This document shows, one piece after another, positions 1-10,835 of a stretch of DNA of 64,000 nt. Position numbers and translations under genes: made by a program. Under the pieces are notes generated by a model. That model was not told where the DNA came from, did not search any database, and worked only from the letters and a program-made list of their open reading frames with translations. Source of the DNA: Atopsyche davidsoni (lineage: Eukaryota; Arthropoda; Insecta; Trichoptera; Hydrobiosidae); contig JAILWY010000026.1 of the NCBI GenBank assembly GCA_022113835.1, forward strand, positions 1,136,001-1,200,000. Direction: 5' to 3'. Within the stretch, counting starts at the first letter, position 1. The number at the start of each line of letters is the position of its first letter.

Positions 1-150
1 GTTGTTAGTAAAATATTTTTTCATGTTGAAAAAAAAATTACCTTGGTAGACAAGCAGAAAATTAATAGAACTTGAGTCGCTTATCTTTTCCAGCACAAAT
101 ATTATATTTGAATTTAAGTAAATTGTACAAACAAATGGCTTGGTGAAAAC

Positions 151-215
151 GATTATTATTGTTTGTAAGCGCTTCGTCTTTCTAGGGCCTTTCTCAGACT
201 TCAGTCTGAAGAAGC
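151..215 (-). repeat. Interspersed repeat family R3, minus-strand fragment
   Basis: On the minus strand this reads TTCAGACTGAAGTCTGAG, then a GAAAGGCC-type stretch, then AAGCGCTTACAAAC. The same string recurs at 11655-11715, 52575-52680, 62465-62590 and 63190-63330. TCAGACT and AGTCTGA (194-209) form a small hairpin. In the 52.6, 62.5 and 63.2 kb copies the sequence runs on into a 3' part resembling GGAGTNTTACAAATTAAACC. The class is unknown. Bases 216-416 are AT-rich with nothing recognised. Confidence 0.55.
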
Positions 216-416
216 TCTTGTAGAGCAAATATAAACATAAACTATCTGTCGTCGGTAGTTTGTGCGGACTTTCTGAATACAGTGATTTAAATAGAACAAG
301 GTGAAATATTGCACTGGATACCGGTTGAGATTTCAGAATTTCAACAGAAAATTAAATAAACCAGACTGTGTTTTGCTCAAAGATAATTTTTATAAATTTA
401 ATTTATATAAAATTGA

Positions 417-640
417 ATGTCTATTTTTTGGATTGAACGTCAATCAAGTGCGTATTTATTACCTATTACGGTTTTTTTAAACATTATTACTAATATGATT
501 AGGCACATTAGTTCACACATAGAAGATGATTACAGAAATGTTAGCCTGGGGTGTGGGTTTAAATCCCACACAAATCACGATACTGATACTTTTTTGAGAA
601 TTTCTTTAGTGCCTAATCATATTAGTAATTATATAAAATT
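417..640. repeat. tRNA-derived repeat, inverted (tail-out) copy
   Basis: The left half is the family tail on the minus strand, starting GGATTGAACGTCAATCAAG near 427. Around 537 it switches to the plus strand with a tRNA-like B-box segment (GTGGGTTTAAATCCCAC, about 553-569), followed by the tail again. The arms at 486-506 and 609-629 are a perfect 21-bp inverted repeat (ATTACTAATATGATTAGGCA plus C). The A-box half of the tRNA region is missing here. The short open frame across it is not coding. Confidence 0.7.
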
Positions 641-810
641 CTTAAAAGATAAATTCTCAATGAAATTGAAAACAAAATAGTTGCATATTTCAATGTTGAA
701 AACGTTTTATATTAAAAAAATCTTAAAAATCACAGCTGATTGTGATCACGTGGGTAAGATTAGGGGGATACAGCTGGAGTGGTGTTGCCAGTCGCCGGAG
801 GGCGGGCCGT

Positions 811-898
811 GCCGCCCCCGCCCGCCCCCGCCCGCCCCTGCCCGCCCCTGCCCGCCCCCGTCCGCCCCCGCCCGCCCCCACCCGCCCTGCCCGCCCAG
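811..898. repeat. GC-rich 10-bp minisatellite, unit CCCGCCCC(C/T)G
   Basis: About nine tandem copies of a C-rich 10-mer lie in otherwise AT-rich DNA, preceded by a short GC-rich stretch from 780. Each unit contains a GC-box-like CCGCCC, so the array could bind Sp/KLF proteins. No exon or core promoter elements follow it. The proline/arginine-rich open frames across it come from the repeat. Confidence 0.8.
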
Positions 899-904
899 CC
901 GATA

Positions 905-2469
905 GCAGCTGCCCGGGGAAAAAGGATTATCGACCTGAAAAAATCTGGGATTCCCCAGTGGGTATATCCTATAAAGTAATTAAAACGTAGCAGACAATTC
1001 AGGCTTTTATATTATCATACTTTTCTTTTAATGCAAATATTTTTCATTTAAATAAACAAGATGATCACTTCGCTGAAATTTTTCAATTAAACAACCAAGA
1101 CAACGTTATAAAATTGGCATAGAAAACCCATTTTTGGGCGATAGATATTTTTATAGCATGTTAAAAAAATCCCGAATAATATCTGAATTGTAACAATAAA
1201 AGTATCACAGAACCTCAAAATAGCGAAAATAATCATGTGTTTTAATTATAATTTTATTCTAGTATGAGTAATGCATTTAAACGCTTGGTAAAATAAGTTT
1301 TATTTGCATGTTATAATTTATTAAGTCGTGTGTGTTTGAGTCTTGTTACACTAAGAACTTATAATTGTCTTCGATTTTAATATTGTGTTTTGAATACAAC
1401 AAAAATAAATATTATAGAAGTTAAAGATATTTAGCGAAATTGACTTTTTAAATAATAATATCGGATAATTTATTTATAATAAAAGAACCACAGTGCACTG
1501 ATATGCAGTCCGCGCAAGATATAAAGAAAGCCACGCCGTTTTGAATTTATTTTTTTATTTAAAATTTAGAAATATTATTTCAAAAAATATCTAATTTGGA
1601 GCATTTCCACAGATGTTACCATCAATCAAAATTTCGCACTCCACCCAAATCTATTTCCCCAAATGCCGGCCAAACCCCCCGACCCGCCATATGGCTGTTT
1701 GTTTTTATATATTAATTATTATATACCAAAATTATCTGCCCCACTTCCTGTCCGTTTGGAATCGCCACTCTGGTAAATACAGACATTAATGTCAGTTTAT
1801 CAATTATGGGGCAGGACTCATTAAATACATATATTAAATTTATTATTTTGATGTTTTAAATAAAATTTAAATATAAGGAAACATTTGATAAAGCATGTGC
1901 CTGAAATAGAGTAATTATTTTTCAAAACTGCCAGAATTTACGTGAGAATGATGATTGTGCATTGTGTTAAGGGTTAAGGAAGGTATAAAATCCGATTTTT
2001 TTTTTATTGTCTGAAGTAAGATTTCCATATTATTTACTTAAAAATTTCCTAAATCTTGTGCAACAAAATCAACAATTAACAAGACGCATAGCTGTGGACC
2101 TAATCAGATTATTTGATTATTTCTTTATCACACTCCCAGATTCAAAAAAATAATTTCAAACATATTTTTGTAATATTCAAATAATCGAAGATACTAAAAA
2201 AAATACAAAAAAAATGTATGAACTTAAATTGATACACAAATGATTCAATTTTGATTTCGGTAAAAAATAAAGATACTATCAACTTTATAATAAATATTGT
2301 TTTTTTACGATGTATAGTATTTTAAAAAAGTGATATAATTTTTTTTTGAAACAAAAAAAAATTGTATTTCACAAAACGAAATCATAAGATGATGTATTAA
2401 ATATATTATTGATTTTTTTCGTGAAGGTAATTATTGAATATAGAAAAAAGCGGTAATATATTTAGTTTT
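905..2469. other. AT-rich DNA without recognisable genes
   Basis: Mostly A/T runs with frequent stops in all frames. The only distinct stretch is about 1615-1790, which is less AT-rich and holds ATGCCGGCC, CGCCATATGG and an ETS-like ACTTCCTGT (1744-1752). That could be a small conserved element, but nothing can be assigned. Confidence 0.5.
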
Positions 2470-2652
2470 AAGCGCCCCTCACACGTATCAACAAATTGAC
2501 GTCTCGTTCAACAAATTGAACAATGGCGTTGCCATAACCAGTAGTTTTTGTGACATTTCGCCGATATTCACTGGTACACCAATGCAATGTCTACACCATT
2601 ATTCAATTTGTCGAACGAGACGTCAATCTGTTGATACGTGTGTAGAGCGCTT
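2470..2652. mobile_element. MITE family A, copy 1 (183-bp hairpin element)
   Basis: Long terminal inverted repeats begin AAGCGC and run for about 55 bases per side, including ACACGTATCAACAAATTGAC and GACGTCTCGTTC on the left with their complements on the right. They enclose a core. The core (2531-2576) matches 58485-58530 at 44 of 46 positions, and the flanking arms of that second copy have diverged. No coding capacity. The target site duplication could not be defined. Confidence 0.8.
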
Positions 2653-2924
2653 CATGCAATTCAGATATACGGATTTTGTTTCCCGGACATGCATCGTGTT
2701 GAAGATAATATGCTCTTCGGATATACAGTGATTCGATGATGATTATTAAAAAAATATATAAAAATGGCACATATAATATAATAGTTCAGATAGTGTTGCC
2801 GACCGCTGTCGCCATCGGACATCGCGAATTCTGATCGTTCAGTATCTGCCCTGGTAGGTACTTGGTCGTGTGTTGCCGGGCTTTGTATCGGGCAGAGACA
2901 ATGAATCGATTGTTCCAGCGGCCT

Positions 2925-3022
2925 GCGTGGGCGGGCGCCGCCCCCGCCCCCGCCCCGCCCCGCCCCGCCTCTCCCCGCCCCTCCCGCCCCGCCCCGCCCC
3001 GCCCCGCCCTGCCCCGGGCCAG
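2925..3022. repeat. CCCCG-type GC-box array
   Basis: Short tandem CCCCG/CCCGC units (about 2935-3015) follow a less repetitive stretch containing GATTGTTCCAGCGGCC. Like the array at 811-898, it is dense in CCGCCC boxes. It might mark a CpG-rich promoter or simply be a GC microsatellite. The plus-strand DNA after it shows no exon. The open frames on both strands here are artefacts of the repeat. Confidence 0.6.
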
Positions 3023-3640
3023 CTGCACACACACCGACGCACTGCATGCAGCAAGTGCATACCGATCCGTACTATGCATGCACTCACCATCGATTACAGA
3101 CTGCATGCTTCGATAGATACGTGCACTCGTAAATCTTTTTTTTTCTAAAAAAAAAAATAATCATTTCAAGACTTTTATTTTTCATTGATTAAATTTACAT
3201 TTTGGTACTCGTATGATGTGTGAATATCCCATGTGGTGTACATGCACTCATTTTCTGCATGCGTTTATGTATACATTAAATAAATCACTACGAACTAGAT
3301 AACAAAGATACAGATTTATAACAAGAACAAAACAGAAAACAATAATAACAGGTACAGCAACAGGGTACAATAGTCACCCTTGGGTATTTTTGTTGACCAC
3401 TCGGCGTTTCTTCTTCTGTTAGATTTATAGATATATATAAAAGCACTTCCAATTTTAGACTCGAGACGCGGTTAGGTCACTTCGTTTCACATTCGAGTCC
3501 TTTTAAGTACACTCAACTATGCCGATAGTCATTACATTTCCACAAAAAACAAACAAGTTGAATTGGTTATTATGATAATTCGAATAATTTTAAAGTATGA
3601 TTATGGGCCGTAATATAAAATAAGGTGTTGCAAAATATGC
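3023..3640. other. AT-rich DNA, nothing recognised
   Basis: Contains repeated GCATGCA-like words near 3043-3112 and AT-rich DNA beyond. No repeat family, exon or RNA gene was recognised. Confidence 0.4.
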
Positions 3641-3850
3641 GGCCGGCGATAATAACATCATAAGTATTTCACAAGGGGCCGGGCTGGTCGATTATAGAAA
3701 AACCGAACTCGTTAGCGGCGCAATTAAACTGAATTTGACACTCCGCGTTGCCCGCCGTCCGCTCATCTCATCGTCGAAATGGCCAGACCGAGTCTGGGAT
3801 GGAGTGGCGGCAGTCTCGATGGTTGCCAGCGAACAGGACTCAGGTATGAT
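3640..3850 (+). other. GC-rich island with possible short first exon (3779-3843)
   Basis: An ATG at 3779 in a very good start context (CGAAATGGC) opens 21 codons plus two bases (MARPSLGWSGGSLDGCQRTG, then Leu and AG). The frame runs into CTCAG|GTATGA, a near-ideal donor at 3843/3844. It sits in an isolated GC-rich island and could be a first coding exon of an unknown gene. Equally, this could be a regulatory island with a chance ATG and donor. The peptide resembles nothing I recognise, and no acceptor or second exon was located. Confidence 0.2.
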
Positions 3851-4839
3851 GATGATGACGACGATGGATTTTTGTGAATTCTAAACTGCCTAATTCAAAA
3901 AATATATAATGCATTCAATAAAAGGTAGCTATGATTTGCTCAAAACTACTTTAAAAAATCATCACTATTATTAAAGAGCAACTTTAAACTATAAAGTAAA
4001 GTACTATATTACATATTTTATTAGACATAAAATTATTCAAAATATTATGTTTCAACAGCTAAAAAGCGAAACAAAAGTCGTTTATAGATACGAGTATAAT
4101 CATAAAATAAGTAATTTACATAAGTAACATAAGCACATTAAAAAAATGGTTTACCAAAAAAGGCAGGTTTCGGTAGTAGAAATGCATTAGTTAAATCCAT
4201 ATGTACGAAATTGTTTTCAAACAAAATAAAACTAAAAAAGAAACATTCGGAATGTGAAAACACCCATTTTCGTTTGCATCCCACAAATAATAGTGATTTT
4301 CAAGAAAATCTACGAAATCATTGATAGCGTGATGGGAAAATAATCAAAATATCAAAGAAAAGTCATTTTGCCACACGGCATCGCCAAGGAAAACAGATAC
4401 AACATAACATTTCATAAATTTTAGGTTAAATTATTTTCAGGCGCTTTTCTCCAGAAGAGTCGCTGTGACTTTTGAAGAACAAAAATATCTTAAGTAGCAA
4501 ATTTGGGATATATCACCAATATGAGATAATTTAACTAATTTGTTCGTTTGAAAAAGTTTGCATAACATGTATAGCATGTATAACACATGATTTAACTGAA
4601 AATAAATAAAATTATTTATATTTAATAAATTACAATAGCACATAACAGAGAACTCAATTTTTTTATGAAAATATCATATATATTAATATCGGAGTCGTTT
4701 CGTCTCGAAGTAAATAAGTCCCGTGGTGAGCCTGAGATCGGCCAGAGATACCCATAAAAGTTGATTGAAAGATTGAAAGAGAAATAATTGTAATTTTAAA
4801 ATTAATAAATATATATAGCATGTAGGTTTACAAGGCAAA
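3851..4839. other. AT-rich DNA without recognisable genes
   Basis: Follows the candidate donor at 3844 and would be intronic if that exon is real. Only short open frames and A/T tracts are present. No repeat shared with the rest of the window was noticed. Confidence 0.4.
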
Positions 4840-5160
4840 TCGGGATGTCTTTGAGACCGATTCGGGTCTGGAATCCGATGATCGAAAGAGCCCCTCACGC
4901 GCCGACCGCGAGCCGAGCACGTACCTAATCTTTGCAATGACATAATTCGATAATGCATGTCCATTTGGGGCCGGCTCGGATTGATCGACGGAATATTTGG
5001 GTTCTTACATAACCGCTGCGATCATCATCATTCCGGATCATTGTTGTTCCCCGCGGAGGCTGCGGCGCGGGGGGCCGCGGAATGTTACCGAATCGGCCTT
5101 TTTTGCCGTCGATCGAACCGTATCGATTTCGAATCGATCGGATGGGTGTGATTGAAGTTG
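4840..5160. promoter_or_regulatory. GC-rich island, candidate cis-regulatory element
   Basis: About 300 bp of mixed, non-repetitive GC-rich sequence in AT-rich DNA. It contains several ATCGAT/GATCGA words (for example AATCGATCGG at 5132-5141), a run of ATCATCATCATT and a Sox-like ATTGTTGTT. Open frames are short and unrecognised. The look is that of a conserved enhancer in a gene desert, but conservation cannot be seen from one sequence. Confidence 0.25.
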
Positions 5161-5277
5161 TGAGTGCGTATTAAAGTAATGTCTTGTTTTAATAATCATT
5201 TGGCGTCGAAACAACTAGAAACATTACGATAAATATATATTATAAATTGATTACACAATCATTAAAATATACATATA

Positions 5278-5830
5278 TGTCTATTTTGTGGATTGAACGT
5301 CAATCAAGTGCCTATTTATTTACCTATACAGGTATACAGTAATACCCCGCTACATACATTCATAGTCATAATTTGATAGAAAAAAATACAAATCATTTGA
5401 ATCAATCACTTTAATTCTAAGAACACTGTATGCAGTATTACATGTTATTTTTACTGAAAAATACATCTATTGTCTTTTGGGTAGCGTTTCTTTTACGTTC
5501 TTATAAAATACGTTCATAACACCCAACGCTGTTTTTAATTGTTAAGAGAAGTCAATGACTACATTATGTTCATACATTTGCGTTATAGTAAAACCACGCA
5601 TAACGGGGTCGCGTAAAGCGGAGTATTACTGTATATAAATAATGTTCATATGTAGATTATGATTGTTAAAAATTCTCACTAAGTTGCAGTGGCTTGTTAG
5701 CATAATGGATAATGCACCGGCCATGTAAGCTAGGAAATATGAGTTCGAATCTCACACAAGTCACGATGATATTTTTCTAAGCGTTTCTTTAATCGTTTTC
5801 GATGTGTAAAAAAATGTGCTTAATCATATT
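5278..5830. repeat. tRNA-derived repeat, tail-out copy interrupted by a MITE
   Basis: The left part (5278-5334) is the family tail on the minus strand (GGATTGAACGTCAATCAAG). A MITE occupies 5337-5631. The rest is a plus-strand copy: head (TTCATATGTAGATTATG), then a full tRNA-like segment and downstream tail to about 5830. The tRNA-like part (about 5691-5764) has a 7-bp acceptor-like stem (GTGGCTT with AAGTCAC), an exact A box (TAGCATAATGG) and a near-perfect B box (AGTTCGAATCT). It is a repeat, not a functional tRNA, because the same segment recurs with tails elsewhere. Confidence 0.75.
5337..5631. mobile_element. pogo/Tigger-like MITE with TA target duplication
   Basis: A 295-bp element with terminal inverted repeats of about 16 bp (left CAGTAATACCCCGCTAC; right, complemented, CAGTAATACTCCGCTTTAC) lies between TA dinucleotides at 5335-5336 and 5632-5633. 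CAGT ends with TA duplication are usual for pogo-type Tc1/mariner elements. It has no coding capacity. It sits inside a tRNA-derived repeat, so it inserted later. Confidence 0.75.
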
Positions 5831-6345
5831 AATATTAAAATATATATCATAAAAAAAATATTATAAAATAGGCGTAACACAAACAAAAGGTTTTCAAATA
5901 ATGATTCATATTTAAAAATAAATAAGAAATATGTTACTATTTATATAAAATGATTAAAATGTCGATCAATGCATTAACTGAAAATAAGAATGTCTTTATT
6001 GAAGTATTTCATGACTGTATTTGCTTTGCATACAGAAATCATATTATATTTTTGAATATATTTACTCGGTAGTTCAACGATGAGAACATTTGCTTATCAA
6101 TTATAGGTTTTTTAAATACATTTTTTTTTTATTCTGTATAAAATATAAACGGAGAAAAAATACATTTAACAAAAAACAAATAAATATCTTGCCACCGATC
6201 GCACCAATCTGCTTGGTTATCTAACCATCGAGGTTTATAGTCTTCTCTTTATAATTATCTTATCTTCAATATCTCGCAAAGTGAGAAAGAATATTTTAAT
6301 ATCTTACAATAAAATACAGCGTGATACTTTGTTGCTTTTGACATT
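5831..6345. other. AT-rich DNA, nothing recognised
   Basis: A/T-rich stretch with no shared repeat, exon or RNA gene seen. Confidence 0.4.
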
Positions 6346-6545
6346 TTAAATGCTTTGACGCCAGTTGAGTCGACGTCATAATGCGCCGCAGGACCCAATG
6401 ACGCGCCTCGAGACGCGTCTGTTCCTTGTCTCATGCATGCGTAGAGAATCCTGACCGTTTCGATTCGCGACGCGCCTCCACGCATTTCACCTGAGATACA
6501 ATGTAAAGACAGACCGTCACTGCGGCACGCGCGTACAAGGTACAA
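6346..6545. promoter_or_regulatory. GC-rich island, candidate regulatory element
   Basis: Rich in CpG with GACGTC (6371-6376), several GACGCG/CGCGTC words and the palindrome ATGCATGCGT near 6434. It directly precedes the mariner-type element at 6577. There is no convincing exon: the minus-strand frame across it is short and unrecognised. Confidence 0.2.
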
Positions 6546-6576
6546 AACGAAAAAGAACTTAATTGTTTTTAATATA

Positions 6577-7128
6577 CAGGGTGTCCAAAAAATGCATCGG
6601 GTGAATGTGAATAGTGACCGTTATTGCGATATGCTGCGAAAATTTTTGGGCCCAGAGTTGCAGGAGTTTCAAGGTTTCAACTCAAAAACGTGATTCCCAT
6701 AAGACATACATCCAATCAATCAATTGAAGCTGTTAACGAATTATTCCCCAATAAGGTCGTTTCACGTAGAGGTAACATCAACTGGCCTCACAGAAGCCCC
6801 GACCTTAGCCCTCTTGACTATTTCGCATGGAGATACCTTAAAAATAGGGTTTATGAGAATAATCCGACGAACCTAACGGAATTGAAACAAAACATCAGGT
6901 CAGAAATGGCAGCAATATCGAGGGCTATGTTTCAGCGTGTTATCAGCAATCTTCGTAACAGTTTAGAAGAGTGCCAGCAGCGAAATGATCACCATTTGGA
7001 TAACATCATCTTTTCAAAATAATATTACATTTTGTATTCTTATAATCAACAATAAAAAAATTACTTGATTACAAGTAGTTTTTGTTTTACCAAATGACAA
7101 ATACCCGATACTCTCTTTGGACACCCTG
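6577..7128 (+). mobile_element. mariner/Tc1-type transposon, internally deleted (552 bp)
   Basis: Both ends carry CAGGGTGTCCAAA inverted repeats (6577-6589; complement ends at 7128), and the GCATCGGGT-like subterminal sequence is also inverted. TA precedes the left end; the right flank is CA, probably a mutated TA. A full element of this type is about 1.3 kb, so the 5' half is gone, leaving only the transposase C-terminal portion. A second copy of its 3' part lies inverted at 33485-33770. Confidence 0.85.
6601..7022 (+). pseudogene. Transposase relic (mariner/Tc1, DDE_3-type), C-terminal part
   Basis: In the frame of 6601 the protein begins as NSDRYCDMLRKFLGPELQEF and breaks at a stop near 6696. 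From about 6715 homology continues in another frame to the stop at 7020. That part contains NINWPHRSPDLSPLDYFAW, with the SPDLSPLD motif carrying the last catalytic Asp, and ends with ECQQRNDHHLDNIIFSK. The region of the second catalytic Asp (normally QQDGA before HTSN) is damaged at the frameshift, and the N-terminal DNA-binding half is missing. It cannot encode active transposase. Insect genomes carry many intact relatives. Confidence 0.85.
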
Positions 7129-8325
7129 CATTTTAGTTTTATCATGAAACCATCTTTCTGTTGGAAATATTTGATTTGTTCAGGGTTTTTAATAAATTTG
7201 CATGGACGGACCCAAGAACGCAGCATTCCTAGTTGTTTCGTGGCAAGGACCCACAATGGGTTATGACTTCATAAATTATGATAAAGTTTTTTTTTAAAAT
7301 ATTAAACAAATGCAGATTGGCTTGGCTTGACGAGAATTTTACTTGGAAACATCGTGACAATAGAAGTGATTAGTATGACAGACGAAAAAAATGCGTTTCC
7401 TGGTTGATAAGTGACGATATTTTTAATTTCTGGTGATTTCCGGGTGATGATTTTTTTATATCGACAAATCACGTTTGGTAGATGCATTTGTTTCTTTTTC
7501 TGCTCGATTAGAAATTTTCCTTGTAAAATCACAACAATGGAGAAGGATCGGCCTAGCAGGCGAAAGGAATGCGTTTCCTGGTTTGGACCATTCAATTGAA
7601 CCAACATCTTGACCTTTCCTTGGTCCATTGTTCACGGGCCCGCCCATCCATCGATATGCGCAGATGCGATTCTCGGTGCCCATGTCGGCCTGCGGGGGCG
7701 GCCCACTCCCTTCGGGCCTTCCAAGGGAACTTATGCTTAACAATAAATAAAATAGCTTAACGGCTAGGAGACCACGATTATTTTTGTCTATCAAGAGTTT
7801 CTTCAGACTCAAAACATGTAAAATTTAAGAATTTGCAGAGAGGTACAAGTAGAGAATTACGATGCTTTCAGCACGTTTAAAAATACTTATATAAAATTTT
7901 AGTGTTCACGCTTACAACCACATATCTGTTCTACGCAATCAAACAAATATAATTTACTTTTTTTGTTCGCAAAATGTAAAAAAATTAGCCGTTAATGTGT
8001 CGTAACTGAATATAAAATTATACAACATAACTACACCGCAGTGTGAAACAATTACCAATAACATCACACGAGCAATAACCGCTTTACCAGGCTTGATTAC
8101 TTACGATACAAATAAATATCACTCTTCAGGCACTCGGGCCGTGTTTAGCAAACACCACCTGTAATCGAGGCCTAACAAAACACTAGTGACTAGTGGAAAA
8201 AAAAACAAATTTAGCAAATAAATGAAAAGTAGTATCTGTGTGCAACATATACAAGCATCAAAATTTAAGTTATACGTATTTTACATGATGTATAAATTTT
8301 ATAACTGCTTGCTTAAAATTTTATA
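7129..8325. other. Mostly AT-rich; GC island and a direct repeat at 7.4-7.75 kb
   Basis: A 16-bp direct repeat (AATGCGTTTCCTGGTT) occurs at 7389 and 7568. A GC-rich island at 7600-7735 contains a Sox-like CCATTGTTC, an ATCGAT and a GCGGGGGCGGCCC block. The overlapping open frames on both strands do not look like any protein I know. The rest (7760-8325) is AT-rich with nothing seen. Confidence 0.35.
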
Positions 8326-8330
8326 CGAAT

Positions 8331-8570
8331 ATTGGCGTGACGTCACAAATTGCTGTCGCCCTTTTATATAGCTGATGTTAATTGGAGGGTGTCCAGGTGT
8401 TAGAGTTTAGTTATATCAGCCTTTTTGAAAAGGTTTCCTTCTATCCTTACTATCATCCAGTTGGATGAAATTGGATGTGACGTCACATGCTTGGCTTGCT
8501 GTCAGGCCTTGCGTCCTGGTGGTGCTCGGTTGCTCGGTTGCTCGAGGTGTTACAGTTTAGTCGCGATGTG
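8331..8570 (+). promoter_or_regulatory. Duplicated CRE-containing module (two TGACGTCA palindromes)
   Basis: Perfect CRE octamers lie at 8338-8345 and 8478-8485. Each is preceded by a TTGG word and followed by TTGCTGTC, and further on by a near-copy of GGTGTTAGAGTTTAG (first near 8395, second near 8546). This is therefore a degenerate tandem duplication with a period of about 140-155 bp. A TATATA lies at 8364-8369 after the first CRE. The module could be a CREB/ATF-responsive promoter or enhancer; no exon follows clearly. Confidence 0.35.
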
Positions 8571-8799
8571 TAACACGTGCGCGCGTGTTGAGGCCACCAG
8601 AGCGGCCAGACCGCAAAGTCAACACGGGGACCGATTTGTAGGTTATGTGCCGATTAGTTTTTCACTGTGCGGCTCCGTGACTTGTCTGTTTGAAGTGTGA
8701 TTACCGCTTTGATACCTTCTAGAAGACAGCTCAGGCGATGTTGAAACTGAACAATAGCATTAGTTTGCCTACTTGTGTATCCATAATGAGATGTCATAA

Positions 8800-8837
8800 C
8801 ACACGCACACACACATACAACAACACACACACATATA
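8800..8837. repeat. Imperfect (CA)n/(TA)n microsatellite
   Basis: ACACACGCACACACACAT followed by further CA units and TATATA. Confidence 0.7.
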
Positions 8838-8989
8838 TAAATATGATTAAATTTTTTGAAAGAAATGAAATGAATACAGTGTTTCTTTTGTTAGGGTGCT
8901 TTCGAATGGTTTTTAATATAGCTCACGAGTAGTGGTAGAACAGGCACGTGTCGTCTGTAGATATCCTTATTAATTACCTTGCATTAGCA

Positions 8990-9170
8990 TACCTGCACTG
9001 GGGGGCTGGAGGGAGGAGAGGCTCGGCAGGCCCTCCAAGTCCCCGCTACCCCCTGTAGTAAATCAGCCCCGACGCTCCGCCCCCGGCGCCCCCTCGATAT
9101 ATTGTATTAGTATTTAAGGGCGCGGGTCGCTCTCTTCACTGCGACCTTCCACCGAAACTGCTTGCATTAT
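8990..9170 (+). promoter_or_regulatory. Candidate TATA/Inr core promoter in a GC-rich island
   Basis: The GC-rich stretch has a GC box (CCGCCCCCGG, about 9078-9087), then TATTTAAG at 9111-9118 and an initiator-like TTCACTG with its A at 9138, 27 bases after the TATA start. This is the expected spacing. The first ATG downstream (9169) opens only about 15 codons, so a non-coding transcript or a distant coding exon would be needed. It may also be fortuitous. Confidence 0.3.
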
Positions 9171-10835
9171 GCTTAAAAATAAATTCATTATTTCAAAATG
9201 CTATATTCTGCTATAATGCTATTCTCAACAATTGTAATTCATACATAGTGTTCCTGATGCAATTCTGTAAAAGAAAAAAAAATCATTCTTTGTGTTTTTT
9301 TAAATTTTGGTAAATTCATATATTTTTTTAATTTATTGAAATTCTTCTTATATGAGAAAAACATAATTAATATTATTTATATATGAATTTCCTACAATAT
9401 TTATATTTACTTCAGGAAAATGTAAAACTAAGTTTCCTCCAAATCGGAAGATGTCAGCACAAAGTTCAATCAAGTACTTGGCTAAGATATATACGAAGGT
9501 TAATTTTGAAAGAATTTTTTTACTAGGTACGTGTTCAAATATACCATTGAGATATCACTGTCTATTGACTATTGTTAAAAGCCACGCATATAATTTGATT
9601 TAATTTAGTTTCTACACTATCCTCGATGACATTGATTTTTTCAATTTACCCATCGATCTTTTGTCTATCATTTTAATAGACAATGGGCATTGTTGAGACT
9701 ATATTGACTCGATAAGTCCACCCGTGAATTACGGGCTTTATAATTGCTGAAATTTTGATTATAGCAACACATATGACATTACGAATCCATTTATGGGTAA
9801 TATATATTGCACAATACGATACGATAATGATTGCCTATATTACCAGTTTGTGTATTTGATTGACATTCTAATGTTCCCGGTGTACTTCTTAGTAAAACGC
9901 ATAGAATTGAGCCTTTGTAAATGTATATTTATTTTATTAATACTTTCTATAAAATAAATAAGTAATGTTATTTCTTGAACCGAAAATTAAAACCAAACAA
10001 TTTATCGCATATTACTATGAAAACAAACAGTAATGAATCATTCTTATTTATTGCGTGCCTATTTGCATCAAAATGCAAAAAAATAATCATGAATTATGTA
10101 AGTAGCGTGCAATGGATAAAAATATATCTTCTTCATCAAGTGCCTCTCCTCATGCTGAGCCAGTGTGCATGGTTTTATATGTTTAAATATGCGTGCAGTA
10201 AAAAAATTATACAGAACATTTTTTGATCAAATGAGTCGTAAAAATTACACAAAAAAACAAACCCTTGAATTCCATCTTGCATATAATAGAAAGTTTTCAA
10301 TTATTGCGTTAAAAAAACATAATAAAATCACAAAATACCCCAGAAGATAATTATTAAAGCATTCGGCTATTTTAATCTGAATAATCTTGAAGCGGGTTTA
10401 TCCTAATGTAAATTTGTTTCAAATATTATTTTTTGTATAATTTTACACTCCGCAGCGTAATTTTATCTATAAAGCTTTAATACTTAAGATAATATGAAAT
10501 CATTAAGAGCGCGCTGTGTATTAAAGCATGAACTGCACGCCACTGATTATAATAAAGTTTTCACCGAATCTCGCCGGACTTATTATCAATTACCAGCATC
10601 ATTCCACACAGCAGTTTTCCTCTGCCCACGCCCCTCGCCCCAGGGTTGCAAATGCTCACATCGCGTGATACCACGAGGAACTACCCCCTAAACTCGCAGA
10701 CCGCCACCCCCTCTAGACAGGGTGCGTCAGATTTATATCAAAGCGCAGTACCTGCAGATTAGATACACTATAAGTTTGTACATATATAGCCACCCAGCTC
10801 TTATGTGTACATAAATATCATATGTGTAGAGAGCA
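9171..10835. other. AT-rich DNA; small fragment of repeat R2 near 10125-10180
   Basis: Short open frames only. Bases 10125-10180 share CTTCTTCATCAAGTG(C/T)CT and the CATGCTGA...TGT.CATGG block with repeat R2 at 37418-37500 and 28787. A moderately GC-rich patch at 10600-10720 has nothing recognisable. Confidence 0.4.

Noticed and set aside
681..990. Overlapping proline/arginine-rich open frames around the GC minisatellite
   Set aside because: Three frames are open at once because the 10-bp repeat lacks stops; no start context, domain or splice signal.
2661..3148. Several overlapping open frames on both strands rich in Gly/Arg/Pro
   Set aside because: Produced by the CCCCG array; the frames on both strands are equally open.
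5691..5764. Functional tRNA gene
   Set aside because: A and B boxes and an acceptor-like stem are present, but the anticodon arm is irregular and the same segment with the same downstream tail recurs many times.
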